A stretch of 64,000 nucleotides of DNA from Primulina eburnea. Its lineage: Eukaryota; Streptophyta; Magnoliopsida; Lamiales; Gesneriaceae. The stretch spans positions 248,001 through 312,000 of the forward strand of contig NC_133116.1 of the NCBI RefSeq assembly GCF_022965805.1, given 5' to 3'. Made by a program: the position numbers and the translations under genes. The notes beneath the pieces are model-generated. The model was not told the DNA's origin. It was given only the letters and a program-made list of their open reading frames with translations, and searched no databases. Positions 22,060-35,834 of this stretch are shown in pieces (position 1 is the stretch's first letter; the number at the start of each line of letters is the position of its first letter).

Positions 22060-23870
22060 ATGGGTTGCTTCGCTTGCTTCGATGGAGGGGGCAAGCAGAG
22101 GAGGAGGGAAGAAGAGCGTTTGGCCTCTGAAGAAGCCCGTGCTAAAGCCGCTGAAGCAGCACACAAAAGGTAAGTTTTTTTTTTTTTTTGATTGGTTTTC
22201 TGAGATTTTATTGAGAAGGCTAATTATTGCCATTATCGAATCGAAATCTGTTTTTGACGTGAATTGCGCCACAATTGATCAATACCATTTGTATGTTTCA
22301 GGGCCCATTTCGGTATTGTCTGGTTTGTGCTTTTATCCGTGGCATCTAATTAAAATATGCACAATTTCATTTGTACTTTATCCAAAAAAAGTTAAGTTTT
22401 GATTTTCAAGGTACTCAAACTTTACGAGTGTGCTCCTCGTGTTGTTTGTTGTTAAGATGTTGCATTAAGGAACTGATACAGTGCGTGGTTGTGAGCTACT
22501 GAGCTGTTCTCAAGCTATTGTGGAGGGAATAAGACCAGGCTTAGAGAACATCACCGAGTCAGAGATACTTCTCTCTCCATGCGCTTTTGGAGAATCGAAT
22601 GATCTTTTTAAGTTTCATGAAATTATCCTAAAGCACTAATATATCCATTTTGATCTTGGAATTGGTACGAAAAAGGGGAATACAGTTGACTTTTTATCGA
22701 GGGCAGGTAGAGCTACTAATTTGAGCTCAAAATCAAACTAGATGCTCTTATTAGATCTTATTGTCTATAGAAATCGCCTAGAAATAAATCTTTGGAACAA
22801 ATTAAAGAACCTTTTGGTTTGTCCCTTGGCAAACTCTATATGGAGGAGATTCATCCTACCATAGATGACAATTCTAATAAGCTATATTTCGATAGGTTGT
22901 GTAAATCTGCGAACTTACATGACCTTGAAATCACATGCATAGTCTCCTTACTCAATAAACTTAAAGAATTTTTACATATAAGAGCTAATAAAGTAGATTG
23001 AACAGAGAATGAAAAAGCTTCAGGAAGATCCACTTCGATGCGTTTTGTGGATTATATGAGAAAAGAGAACAATTGGGATTTTGTGGTAACTGAGAAGCAT
23101 TTGTAGTTACGCAGGACTGTTTTCGGTACGTTATGATGGCAGATAACTCTATTTGTTTATTGTTGACATATATGTCTATTTCCCAAGCCCCTGTACTTAT
23201 TAATAAAATTGGAAATCATGCATATGTGAAGTTTGATGAGATGCATCTGAAGATCTGAAATAGTATTCTTCTTTAAGCAACTAGATATCATTAAGTTTGG
23301 ATAGTTGAGTTCCGTAGTCATGTTTCTCAGTTGGTCAGCTTAAAGAAGTGAAAAACCTGGCAATCTTGCATTATATTTTCCATGTTTCATTTGTTATCAT
23401 TTCTCTCCAACAATAGGCTCTTTATATTGCAGCTTCGTCTATAGTTCTATTGGCTTCTTGATTGTAAACTAATTGTGCTTGTAACCAGCTCATCAGCCAG
23501 CTGTCATGCACATCTTTAAGTTCCTATCCTGCACAACCAAGTGATTCGAAGTCTACGGTATTCTCTTGTAAACTCTGCATGACATGCTTGTTCCCACCAT
23601 GACTGCAGGCAAGAACAATTTGAGCAATCTCCAGCAGGAAGAGCTGCAAAAGCACAGCTAGCATGCTGCCGCCAAACAAAAGGCTAATACTAATCAAGGC
23701 GAACCAGTTCTTAAGGTATAAATACCTATATATATCCTTTTGTTTTCACTGTCATAGTTGCATGGGCTACACTGGAGTTTGTCCTTGGTGTTCACTTGTT
23801 AAAGAATAATGGTGCTCTGGTAATGATACACCAATTTGATCTTATTTTGTTGCAGTGGCAGATGGGATGA
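22060..23870 (+). pseudogene. Small MGCF-type acylated plant protein gene with one-base frameshift
   Basis: Three exons, 22060-22169, 23609-23715 and 23856-23870, have good splice sites (AAAAG|GTAAG, TGCAG|GC, CTTAAG|GTATA, TTGCAG|TGG). Exon 1 encodes MGCFACFDGGGKQRRREEER, then an Ala/Glu-rich helix; Gly2 with neighbouring Cys suggests N-myristoylation and palmitoylation. Exon 2 begins RQEQFEQSPAGRAAKAQLA, and exon 3 encodes WQMG and TGA. This is a conserved plant family of about 70 aa ending GEPVLKWQMG, function unknown to me. In exon 2 the frame breaks at about 23664 (GCAT|GCTGCC): removing one base restores AAAKQKANTNQGEPVLK, while as written it ends in 'CCRQTKG' at a TAA. Spliced length (232) is one base over a multiple of three. 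It is either a recent pseudogene or a sequence error. The 1.4-kb intron 1 contains an unrecognised ORF at 22792-23001. Confidence 0.75.
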
Positions 23871-24289
23871 GGCTACACTTCTTACCTGAATTCAAACTGC
23901 ACAATGTAAGTGTTCTCAGTTTTTATTTTCGTAATGTCTTGGGCTATTTTCTTTCTTTTTACGACATTCAGTAAATATTTCAGTACGTTATCTATCTTAT
24001 ATCCCACGATGATGTGTCGTCACATATTTTATGAAATTATCCATAAATCATGAAAAAACATCAATTTACAATAAAGAATTTGAAGAGTTCTTGACAGTGA
24101 TAATTGGATGTATAGGCATTCCTAAATTACAACTGAGTGGGAATGTGTCATATACTAGAAATTTGTGCATATTATATATTATACAAATGCCAATTCTACA
24201 TAATTTTCAAATGTCAGGAGCCTTTCTGAAAGGCTTGATAAGCAACTGATCTTACTATCCTCTGTGACTATATTGTTTTAGGGTAGTAG

Positions 24290-24600
24290 TGTTCAAGTGA
24301 GGAAGAATGGGACCAAAAATCTTATTCTTATTCATTAAAAAAGAATATCAGAGAATTACATGGTCTTTTATACAGCTAGCTTGGACCTAACCAACTAAAC
24401 TAACTGCATGAACACAATATAAAAAGCTGTAAAATACAAAACACGGTTTATGACCAATGTAAACTAATATAACCAACACATCCGTTCAAGCTTGGTACAA
24501 GTCTTGGCACCAAGCTTGGATATCAATAGTGAATGTTGTACTTCGCTCGATCCCTTGGTGAAAATGTCAGCCAACCGATGATATGCAGTATATGCAGAAT
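24290..24600 (-). mobile_element. Ty1/copia remnant: end of pol and one short LTR
   Basis: On the minus strand the region reads HRLADIFTKGSSEVQHSLL and runs to a TAG at 24466-24464; ADIFTK is the typical C-terminus of copia RNase H. It overlaps the start of a presumed LTR that begins TGTTGG (24478) and ends near ...GAACA (24290), about 189 bp, with a TATA-like GTATAAAAG inside. Everything upstream of the RNase H tail is missing, so it is a truncated relic. It lies 3' of the MGCF gene in opposite orientation. Confidence 0.75.
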
Positions 24601-26495
24601 TGTCACGTAATTAAGCAATGTATATGCATTATTAGTACATAGTTAGAATTACACAAGGGATTCTTATTGTTACAATAACTTAATTTTCTCTTGCAGAATC
24701 TGGAGCAAGTGCACTTCAACTGGGGATAATAATCGGCATGAATTGTGGGCAAAGAGCTAAAAATTAAATAAAGCTGAATTGTTTGATTTCCTCATATGCA
24801 TGTATTTTCCATAATAAAAAGCAATTTACAATTTAGATTACGATCAATTATGAATAATTAACTCTATTATTTGTCTTTGATCGTAAAATTATGAGTAAAA
24901 ATATTTCTGCAAACAAAGCCTATACGTTTCTGCACATTTTTCCTTCTCTCTATGAAATCATGCTGATTGTTTGCGATTTTCTATGAATTTAATTGTATTT
25001 TTTAAAAAAAGAAAAACCCTGAATAATTTAAGGCATTTTATTTAAGAATTTTTGTATTATTTTCAAATTTATAGTTATTTGTTTTTTAAAATATTTTGCG
25101 TTTGAATTAATCACTATGTCAGTTTGTTGCATTATTTAACAGTTGTAATAATAATTTTTTTATCTAAAAATATTATTTCAAAATTATCTTAATTTGAAAG
25201 AATTAATGCATTTTAGTTTTCTTCCAAAACCATATGTATATTGTATAATTTAAATTCTCTTCTTAAAAATTCAAATAAGATAGCACAAAAAAACTAAAAG
25301 AGATAGATTCAAAATAGTTTCAAATTGACATTAAATTACTCTTAATAAACATGTATATTACACCGAATGCATGCAATTCGAGATTTTCATAATTAAAAAG
25401 AGTTAATGTATGGTATAATTATGTCAAGAGCATCCAATGTATATTTTTTGTCCCTTGGGATGTCTTATTTAAATGTTAAATTATAAATAATGCAAAATTG
25501 TATATTATATTAGAAACCAGTTTTATTCTATTTATCTTACTAAATTTATCTAATTCAAAATTGAGTTGAATCTTTTCAAGATGTAATGTTCATTTAAATT
25601 TAGATTTGTTCGTTGTTATGAACTACCTGCATATGGAAACAACGAGAACAATGAGATATTAAGTTTGAAATATATTTTTCATGATCGAGAAGTAAAAAAT
25701 ATTATTCATCTATTTATATAAAATTTTGATTATTACGTATTACTAATGTGATATTCTTCTATATTACAAAGTTCACGGATACATGATAATATAAAATTCC
25801 CGTAATGGAAATTATTAAACCAATTCTAAAGAATGTGAACATCTTATTAGAATGCACCTCATAAAATATATTGACATTGTTTTGGAATACACATAATAAA
25901 TGTTAATAAAATAACTTTTCTGATTTATACATAATTTTCTTATGATCACATGTTTCATTTTTCTTTCGAAATAATAGGCTGTTGTGTTTATTATGAAGAG
26001 ATTTTGTAAATAAAATCACAACCCATTTGGATAAAAATATTGATGAAACAATTATTGTTATCATTCAAATGTGTCAAACACGTGTCATGTCACGAAATTG
26101 TTGGTGAATGTGGATTTAGACGAAATTACTGAATTTTTAAAAAAGTATTTTTCATTAATTTTAATGAATATGATTTAGAAATTTTTTTTTGTCACATGTT
26201 AAACAATAATAATATGTAGCTTCTCGGAAATTAAAGAATTAAATATGTATTAAGATTGGTGGCCGACATCAATATATTAAACATGATAACCATCATGTCA
26301 TTAATGGCCTTAGACTAACACAATCTAAAATTTTGATATATGATAGTGATTATTAGGCAAAAAAATTAATCGACATGCGTTGTATTTAAGAAAGTTTTTT
26401 AAAATTAGCGAAAAAATAATTTTATTTTTATTTTTTATAATTATATTATTTTTTCAATTTAAATATCTAATCATTTGTCACCGATTTTTAAAAAT
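24601..26495. other. Long AT-rich intergenic stretch
   Basis: No protein-coding signal is recognised. Part of it is probably the body of the Helitron whose 3' terminus lies at 26501-26528, but I could not locate a convincing 5' TC terminus. Confidence 0.5.
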
Positions 26496-26528
26496 ATCAG
26501 CCCGTGCATCGCACGGGTTAAATACTAG
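26496..26528 (+). mobile_element. Helitron 3' terminus
   Basis: A GC-rich palindrome, CCCGTGCATCGCACGGG (26501-26517), is followed seven bases later by CTAG (26525-26528) and then a host T. A short hairpin about 10 bases before CTRR is the hallmark of a Helitron 3' end, and the contrast with the surrounding AT-rich DNA is sharp. Size and autonomy of the element are unknown; it is probably non-autonomous. Confidence 0.7.
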
Positions 26529-26862
26529 TTAAATAAAAAGTCGAGTTGATACTAAGTAAGTTTGGTTTTTTTGAACAAAAATACTAAGTAAGTTATGATA
26601 TTAAATAAAAGTCATACCGAGATACCAATTTTTGTTGGTGCAACAGATTGAGTTTAATAAATAGTACGTTTCGAATGGGAGAGATATAATATTTGAGAAA
26701 AAATATTATTTGTATTGAATATATAAAATTAGTAAAATCCTAATATATATTAAAATTATTTCTAAAACGATTACACAGATAAATAGGTAAAATGTATGTA
26801 TTTATGCGTGTTTGTTTAAATTTATAGAGATTGTCGATCTTCTCACATCGTCCCTCCCATAA

Positions 26863-26885
26863 CCCCCCCCCCCCCCCCCCCCCCC
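26863..26885. repeat. C23 homopolymer
   Basis: A run of 23 C about 380 bases before the PCFS4-like start codon, beside a GC-rich stretch (GGCTCGGCCGCGCCG). The complementary G-run could form a G-quadruplex, and its exact length is likely to be unreliable in the assembly. Confidence 0.95.
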
Positions 26886-27268
26886 TGGCTCGGCCGCGCC
26901 GTCTTTGTAGTAGTGGTGGGTTCGGTACTGATCTCACGCGTGCTCCGCCGCTAGCCACCACATTCTCGCCCCCATTTCATCATCCTTCGGTCCTCTTTTC
27001 TTCTTAAGCCCATAGGTACTTGTCTCGTATTCGACGACGCCCACGCCTTAACGCTCACCACATAAAAAAGTCGCGGACTTTCGGGTCGTGGAATTTCCGG
27101 TTGTCTGTCCAATTTTTTATTGCCGGTTTTTTTATTTAAATTATCGTTTCCTGTGTTTTTGTTGTTTATATTCGAACGCTGATTCGAAACCCTAATTTTA
27201 ATTTCCGCGAGGACCAAAACCCCATTTTCATTCTACTCGATTTTCTTCTCTTAGCGTCTTATCCGTCG

Positions 27269-30200
27269 ATGGACAATCTTTCAAGATATCAGAATCCTAT
27301 GCCTATCAGCAACGGAAGTTTTAACAAGATGCCATCAAATCGAAATGATGCCGTTGGCATGAGACCCTCGCCGCAGATAATTCTGGATCGATTTCGGGAA
27401 ATGGTGAGGGAGAGGGAGGAAGAACTTGGGTTTTTTGGTTGTCTTGGCGAAGAAGCAGTTTCACCTTTAAGTATGGATGAAATTGTACGGTTTTATGAGA
27501 TCGTTCTATCAGAGCTTACATTTAATTCCAAACCCACAATCACTGATCTCACTATGATTGCGGGTGAGCAGAGGGCGCATGCAAAGGGGATTTCTGAAGC
27601 TATTTGTTCCCGGATTATCGAGGTATAGCATCTAGGATACTTTTGGAATCCTCGACAGCCTTATGGAATTCTTGTAAATATGTTGATGTGGTAGTTTTGA
27701 TTGTATTGGGGTTGTAGCGGCTGGAGTTGTAGAGAATAAAGTGTGTGAATTGAAGCTTCGTTTTTATTTCTTCCTCTTTTTTTCCGTTGAAGTTTTATTA
27801 TTTTATGATTTCATTTTCGTTTTAGTTCACAAAAAATAATGAGCCTGGCAATCTCACGAATGAATGAAATACAGCAAGTAAAGTGTCTGCTAGCACAAAT
27901 TTGAAGATTTGTGAAATAATTTCAAGCAAGTTTTATTTAATCACGAGGTTACTCCGTATGAGAACCAAACCAAACTACCAACCTTGACGTAACTAAATTG
28001 ACATGAATTATCTCATTGCAAGAGCCACACACCTTCAGATCTTCAAATTATGGGTTGAAAATGCGGTTTTAATATCTTTCTGAGCAAGAAATAAAATTTT
28101 CTTTACTTAAAATATGAATTTGAATATATATGCCAGGAGAGCGTAGCTCGAGTAGTATAAATCTTTATCAATTTTGGTTTCCTTATAGCTGTTGACGCTG
28201 TAGAGATTGATCATGTATGTATTCATAGAGTTTCATTTCACTTGAGGAAGTGCTGGTTTCTTTTGTTTGATACTTGTTTGATGATCATAGCTTTATAGCT
28301 TTATAATTATTTTCTTCTTATTTTCTTCATGTTTCCATGAAAATTTTCCTGGCAACACTAGCCAGTACTGAATTTAAGGTATTGGCTTGACAGTTGTGTG
28401 TTTGTTGGGGAAATGTGATTGTGTCGTCTTAATGGTCACTGACCTTTGGAATGCTGTGGCAAAATGGAAATATGAATGACTAGAACTCTGATGGCACTTA
28501 TTCACGGTGAAACATCTCATGAAAAGGTGTTGAATTTTGTTGATTCTCTTCTATTTTGATTATCCTGGTAATCTGATGGTTTAGTCTCACACAATTTATG
28601 CTGCTGTTGGCTCTACTGTGATTGGCCCGTTACCTGTTGTCCTCCATGAATAACTATGTGTGCACTCTGCCTTGTTTACAAAAACTCGTTTCATAGTTTA
28701 CACACTTGTTCCAAATTTTCGAAGTTGACAATAGAAAGGGCTATTACTTTTGGAAAGATTAGCACCACTGCTCGAAACTGTTTTTGGATTGTAAAAAGTA
28801 GTGATTGGTATTCTATCTCTGCCACTCCTTGGATATCCCCGAGTCAATGACTTAATGCTCATGCCCCCAATCGAGATTTGGTTTCTATAATAGTTAGGAT
28901 TGTCAACGTTCATCTTTGTCTGTTTCCCATAATCATACACTTTTATTATTTGAATTATTCACTTTTTTATTTTCTTGTCTCATCTCAACCTACTAATTGT
29001 AGGTTCATACACTATGTGGCTTAAAGACATCCGATTCTCTGATATTTATCTCTTCCAGGTTCCTGTCGATCAAAAGCTGCCTGCCTTGTACCTTTTGGAC
29101 AGTATTGTGAAGAACATAGGTAAAGGATATATTTCATACTTCTCTGCCCACTTGCCTGAGGTGAGGACTAAAGAATTTAATATTGAATAAATGTGTTTTC
29201 TCATTTGCATTTGATATGCTGTGTTTTCTCATTTGCGTTTGATTTCCAAAAGGTTTTTTGTGAGGCCTATGCGCAAGTCCACCCCAGTATGAACCCTGCA
29301 ATGCGCCACCTTTTTGGTACATGGTCAGCTGTGTTCCCTGTGTCAGTACTTCGCAAGATTGAGGAACAGTTACAGTTTTCCCCTTCTGTAAGTGGTCAAT
29401 CTCCTATATTGAATTCTTTGAGAGCTGCTGAATCTCCTCGACCTACACATAGAATACATGTGAACCCTAAATATTTGGAAGCACGGCGGCAGTTTGGTCA
29501 TTCAACTGTAGGCTCCGTAAGCTTTAATGAAATTATCTCTTCTTTTAACTCTCTTACTTTATTGTCTTTTGTCTTGCTTGCCATGATTCACTCGTTACAT
29601 TGTGCATGCTTTGCATTTTTATGATTCAAATGGATTGATCCTTTTCACCAGTATTAATATCCTAGGAAAGAGTAAATTGGATTGAATGCTACGATCTCCT
29701 CTCTTTGTTACATTGTTGTGTAATAGAGAAAGCATGCGCCTCATTCACTGAAGTAGACATGTGACTATTTTGAGGCCTAAAAACTCTTTTAGGCTATTTT
29801 TATATTACTGGTAGGTCTTTCCAATATGTATTTATTGAAATTCATGCTTAGCCTTTCTGCAAGTAAAAGTTGTTTACATAATTTGAGGAACCTTACTCTC
29901 TACACTGAACTGGCCTTTTCATTTGAAAGAATATTTGACAAGTGGACATATCGTTTTGAGTTCTTTTAGACCTCCCCTTTGTTGTGGTCAATGTTTTAAA
30001 GGATTGATACATATACTTTTATTCCAATTAGCCAATTTTACACAAAAAATAGTTTTACTTCTTAAATTTAGCAAAAATATTATAATGCTAATTTGGAGGC
30101 TAAATTTCACGAGCACGAGTTGTTATAGCTTACTGTTTGTGCCTTTTGTTTTACATATTATGGACTTCATCTATCTTACTTCTTCAAATTATTTTCACTA

Positions 30201-33200
30201 CATTTCATTACATTTTTGTTAATTTTCTTTGAGATATTCTGATCTTTTTTAATTTTTTTGTCATTTCTAAATTGAATTTATTGTCAAAGCTTTGGGAGTG
30301 TAAAGCTTATGTTTATGAGAACACTGGGAAAGTTCATATAACTGATGATATATATGGAGGGAATAGTACCTGCAATATTGTCAGGAACATTCATGGAGTA
30401 CAGTGATCATGTTTGTACAATTTTGAGTTATTCAATTTGCAGGTTGGAGCTGAAGGTGCAAGCACAACTGGTGGTGCAAACCGTGCAACTTTCGGTGTTG
30501 ATGCGATAAAGAAGTCTCTATCATCAACGGCAAAGATCATGCGGTCCTCTACTTATAGAACTGGGCATACCGGGTCATTAGTGCCTTCTCTTGATGAATT
30601 TAGCATCGATAATTCTCCAAGGAGAGTTGCTGTTGGGCCCTCACCATCTAGGTTGGGGATTAATTATGGCCTCAGTGAGGAGGAAAGCAGTGAATGGCAA
30701 ATGATAAATTGGCAGGGGAAATCCAATCATCATCTTAAAACTTCTGCTGTGTATAACCATAGTAATGATGTTGATCTTCGAGGTCCTAGAGCTTTGATTA
30801 GTGCCTATGGAATTGATGAAAGGGAGAAAAATATGAGCTCCAAACGTCAAAGAGTAGAGCAGTTGGACGCCAATGTTATTGATTCGAAGGGAGCTCTTAG
30901 GACGTGGCAAAACACCGAAGAAGAAGAATTTGATTGGGAAGATATGACCCCGTCAAACACTAGTGCCCCGTTGGTGGGTGATTTCATAGGAAATCGGTCC
31001 AACGGTCGATTTTTTTTATTGCTAATAGCCTGATTTATTTTTTGAGGATTCTTCTTGTATCTGCGTGTGTTTAATAAATAGCTAGCAACTTTGAAGATTA
31101 TCCGTTTCGCTATGATATGATTTGTTAGTTTATGACCTTTTCTGTAATTATATTATCATGTTTTTGTCGAACTTTATCTCATGGCTATTTACTTTCTCGA
31201 TACCAGGCTTTAGCCCCACGCCTAAGCAGGCGGCACACCAACAATTAATCTTTTGTGACAACTCATTGGTGATTTTTGAAAATTAACTCGTTATATTTTC
31301 TTCTCTTTTTTTTGTAGCTTGGTCGTGGAGCAATGAACAAGATTGCTGGAGTCCTGCCAAATGTTGCTGGCCCTACCGATTTGATAGTCCATATCCCCCC
31401 TCCTAATTTACCACCACACCATTCTCAGAGTCGTCTAAATGCCAACGGAGGTGGTTCATTTTTAGAAAATAGAAGCCATTTTACTTCTAGTTATAAAAGA
31501 CCCCCGATATTAGGTGATTTCCCAATATCAGATGGGATTTCTGGTGGGTCCTCAAATGTTGTATCCAAGCTTAGTTCTACTCGTGACTCTTCAGCTCCTG
31601 AGATTCGGCCTGATGCTGCTGCGGCTTTAATTAATTCACCATATCCTGTGAGGTTGTCGAGTTCACACATGGTAACCCCAATTTCTGCTCTTCCCCCACA
31701 ATGGCAAAGCAGGGGTCAGTTTGGCACAGTTAATTCTGGGACACATTTGAGTGGCATTACTAGCATGTCACATTTGAACATGCCTCAAATTCCCAGTCAG
31801 AGTCCTGGATTAGTTCCTTTAAATCTCCAACGTCATGCACCAGTTTCTTTTCTACAACCTAATTTTTTACCATCTCAGGAGTTTAGACCAAATTTGCTCC
31901 TGCCTTCTACAGCCTCAGTCCCATCACAGGCAAAAGTACCACCTCCAAACTATGGATACTTACAAGGTCATGGTCCTTCTATTGGTTTGGCCTCTTCTAA
32001 TCTAGTTCCCGGTGGGCGTCCACCTAACTCTGGAGCCGTGGGGCCGCTTTCGACTTTATTTAGTTCTTTAGTGGCTCAAGGTGTGATATCATTGACAAAG
32101 CAGGTATGTGATTGTGTCATTTATATCCTGTTATATAGCATCATCTAAATGGGCAAACCTCTCACATCCTTTGTTTACAACAAATAGGATTCTGTTGGAG
32201 TGGATTTTGATCCAGACAGTCTCAAGATGCGGCATGAATCTGCAATAACTGCTTTATACAGTGATCTGCCCAGGCAATGCACCACATGTGGTCTTCGATT
32301 CAAGAGCCAAGAAGAGCACAGCAAGCATATGGATTGGCATGTTAGCAGGAATAGGACATTAAAAACCCGTAAAACAAAGCCTTCTCCCAAGTGGTTTGTA
32401 AGTGTAAGTATGTGGCTTCATGGTGCGGAGGCATTGGGGACAGAAGCAGTTCCAGGTTTTTTGCCTGCTGAGAACACCGTTGAAAAGGAGGAGAACAACG
32501 AACCGGTTGTTCCTGCTGACGAGGACCAGAATGCTTGTGCATTATGCGGAGAGCGTTTTGATGATTTTTACAGTGATGAGATGGAAGAATGGATGTATAA
32601 GGGGGCTGTGTACATGTATTCACCGGCTGGGTCAACAGTAGGAATGGACAGATCACAGTTAGGTCCCATAGTGCATGCTAAATGCAAGTCTGACTCTAAT
32701 TGTATTCCACCTGAAGATTTTACAAGAGATGAAGGGGTATGCTTTTCTTCACTGTTGTAATATGTTCTATGAATTTTCCTCACTGCTCAATGTTGCCAAC
32801 TGCTCAAACATATCAACTTCTCGTGAATATCATATCATTGTTATGTTATGGAATGAGGTGTATTATTGAAGAAAAATTGTTTCCAAACCTTTTCAAAATT
32901 ATGATTATTTCGCACCTTGAGTGTGTGTAATCTGCATTAAAAAAACATTTTACAATTTATTATTTGAGATTTGAACTTGTGTTCTTTCTTTTGATGTCAC
33001 CGAACCTTCATTTTTCTTCTTTCGCGGTCATAAGCATGTAACCGTAGTCAGGGAAGAATTTATAATCCCGCCCCTCCCCAAAATAGTTCTAAAGTCTTTC
33101 ATAGCCCCAAAAGTTCTATAAATATATCATCTGGCTGGTTGTAGTTTCAAGGCTGATTGTGTGTTTGTGTGTAGTGAAAAACTCTAGGCATATCAATCTC

Positions 33201-33585
33201 TAGAATCTGAACTAGAGATCTTTCATCATATTCGAGACATTTTTTCTGGTTACTGGTTACAATCAAGTTAAAATCTCAAGTGAATGTCGGATAATTTATC
33301 ATACCTGGCAACTGTTGTTGCACATTCATGAGCAACTCCATCAGCAGAAATGTATTATAATAATAACATATTGGCAGACATGCTTTCATGTTGTGGCATT
33401 ACCATATAATCTTTGGTTTGGTGGCATGCTTGTGCAAATGAAAAATATTCTATTCTATATCAGCCTTGATAACTTGACTCTTGTGGATAAATATGATTAA
33501 AGCAATCATTCAGCCTTCTTTTAATTGTGTCCATGTTCAGGAATTGGCTGAAGAAGGTGGTCCAAAGAAAAAGCTGAGGAGCTAG
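27269..33585 (+). CDS. PCFS4: PCFS4-like Pcf11 cleavage and polyadenylation factor
   Basis: Homologue of yeast/human Pcf11, a subunit of cleavage factor II that binds the RNA polymerase II CTD and promotes 3' end cleavage and termination; Arabidopsis PCFS4 affects alternative polyadenylation of FCA and flowering. Exons: 27269-27622, 29059-29160, 29253-29516, 30443-30973, 31318-32103, 32188-32736, 33541-33585, about 876 aa. The N-terminal CTD-interacting domain spans exons 1-3 ([48 protein letters not shown]). A low-complexity middle contains EEEFDWEDM. The two zinc fingers are in exon 6: CTTCGLRF...HSKHMDWH and CALCGERF...HAKC, with [17 protein letters not shown] between. The last exon adds a basic tail (KKKLRS). 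The exon 4 donor (TTG|GTGGGT) is the weakest choice; all other joins are consensus and in phase. Confidence 0.9.
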
Positions 33586-35834
33586 CCTTCTTAGGAATGG
33601 TTGGATAGGTCTTTTGTAACTTATCAAGCAGTTGTCAAGTGATATTTTATTTTTCACCTTAATTGTTATTTGAACAAGTCAAAGTTCTGTCTTGGTCCGA
33701 GTGGGGATAGCATTTCTCTTCTGCATGTCCATGGAGTTTTGAAAAATCCAAACATCTCAGAGATAGATATGCCCTACATTTTATAGCCTGCCAGATTCTT
33801 GTACATATATACTACAGTTGGTTTATTCACTGTCTTGTTCGCGTGAAAAGGGAAAGTAGAACCAATACTGTTACAACTTTGTTTCTCTGGAGTTATTCAC
33901 TCTCACTTCCTTGAAGAATTATTGGGACAATTTTTAAGTTTTTATTAGTTTCCAACGGCATAGGGGGCTGGGTTGGGGCTTGTTAAAGGTTTTAGTCAAA
34001 AGTTCTCTCTCGCTCCTGTTTTGCAGGAGGTGGCTTGAAATAGTTTCATGACTTAGAAAACCAGCATGGGGATGAGCACATCTTGGAGCCGACTACAATA
34101 TTTCTGGAGAAAGAGCATGTTTTGCTGCACATGTTGAGATCACATCAGTTAGTCTTCATGATGGAGTTTCTTCTTACGATTTGGGGGTCAAAATATGAAA
34201 TTGGCTGGTCTGATTATGTTAAAATTGTTAATGGCTTCTATTATAATAGTGCTGAATACTTCATGCACTAGGGAAAATGATGCTTGTGTTTGAAATTTCC
34301 TATGTTTTGGAATCTTTACATAAACTGTACTATCTAATGTCATTGTTTTAAGCGAAGTCAGTGTAGGAATCGAGGTATGCTTGTATTTGCGGAGACGATT
34401 TAAGACAATTCATTCGGCCTATTTTTTAACGTTCAGGATATACATACATTCGCCATCTCTAGAATATGCTATTTCGGTCCTTTTTCTTTCAAGTTCGAAT
34501 AGAGGCATTTATTTACACCTTTACAAGGTTGAATTCAGATGGATCGGTTTGATTTTGTGTGGATTTATTTTCATGAGGAAAGAATTTTAAATTATACTGA
34601 ATGAAAATAATCCAAATAATTAAAATATATTTTGAAATGATTGATTACAATGGTATTGGCAAATATTTATGGATCGGTTTAACTTATTTCAGAAGTGCAA
34701 TTCATATTGCATAAAAAGTCGAACAAGTATCAGGCATAAAAGAGATGGCAAGAAACGTGGGCTTCTGATTTTTCAAGTGCTGGTGTAAAGTTGAAGCATT
34801 GGATTATCTGGTATTACAAAAGTTTATTTAACAAAGTTTTTGAGAAGCAATCTGGAATCCAAAAACCGAGTCAAACAATATGAATAGCTAAGCCTAAAAT
34901 GGAAGACTAATTTATCTTGCTTGTTGCTCAAGTGGTAGACCTCAACTTTAACACTCGTCGCCAACGGGCTAAACAAGTAGTCTTTAAAATAATAAATAAA
35001 TCTGGTTGCCGCTGACAAACATATCTAATAAATCCATTTCATCTCTTCCCATATTTCACATTCAATTCCATTCATTCACATTGGAAACAGCTTCATCTTT
35101 AAATAACCATATCCTTTGCATTTCATTTCAATACACACAGAAAGTTTATTTTTAAAAACAAAACAATAATGAATATACTGATGGCCCACAATCCTCGAAC
35201 TTGTGGAATCAGCCAATTTAAAGCAAAAACTATTAAAAAGTAAGAAAGGAGGAGAAAGCAAAAGAAAAAAGACATAATAAGTGCAATAATAATGAGAGAG
35301 CAAAAATTGGAAATTTGGTGGTTAGGAATGGCAAATATTTTGAATTTTAGTGAAGGATAAATAATTCATTAATTTCAGGAATGACAAAACAAGTACTTAT
35401 TATTATTTTTTCTTGGTGTCCGAAAAGATTCAATGACCCAATGAATAGTAAAGTATAATAAAATGAAATTAATTTTATTTTGAATTTTCTATCACAATTA
35501 ATTTCCATGAAACTTCGGGCCGGACACGGTTTCTATATATATTGTTGAAATGAAGAGTAAGTTCCTCGATTGTGCTTGCCTTCCACTCCTCCATTATTAT
35601 TTCCTCGGATTCATCCGACAACTTGCTCATACTCATATTTTACTCTGTTTGCAGTCTTTGATTCTACTTTTCTTCTCAAGAACGGGGAAAACTGAGGAAT
35701 TATTCAGCTTCGTCAACTACTCTGTGCCAGTAGCTGTATTGTTGGGCTAGGTGACATCAACCGCGATTTTTTGTGATCTGTTAGTGTCACCTGTGATTTG
35801 TGGACCAGTGCAGATAGGAATAATTAGGCGTAGA
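33586..35834. other. PCFS4 3' region and ACA1-like promoter/5' UTR
   Basis: Contains the presumed PCFS4 3' UTR and AT-rich spacer. Near the ACA gene, an upstream ATG at 35550 opens a 66-codon frame ending at 35750, and its early ATGAAGAGTAAGT also contains a good splice-donor sequence, so a 5' UTR intron or an upstream ORF may influence ACA expression. No separate gene is supported. Confidence 0.5.

Noticed and set aside
22792..23001. 69-codon ORF in MGCF intron 1
   Set aside because: It could be a relic of another gene, but I recognise no family and no exon signals.
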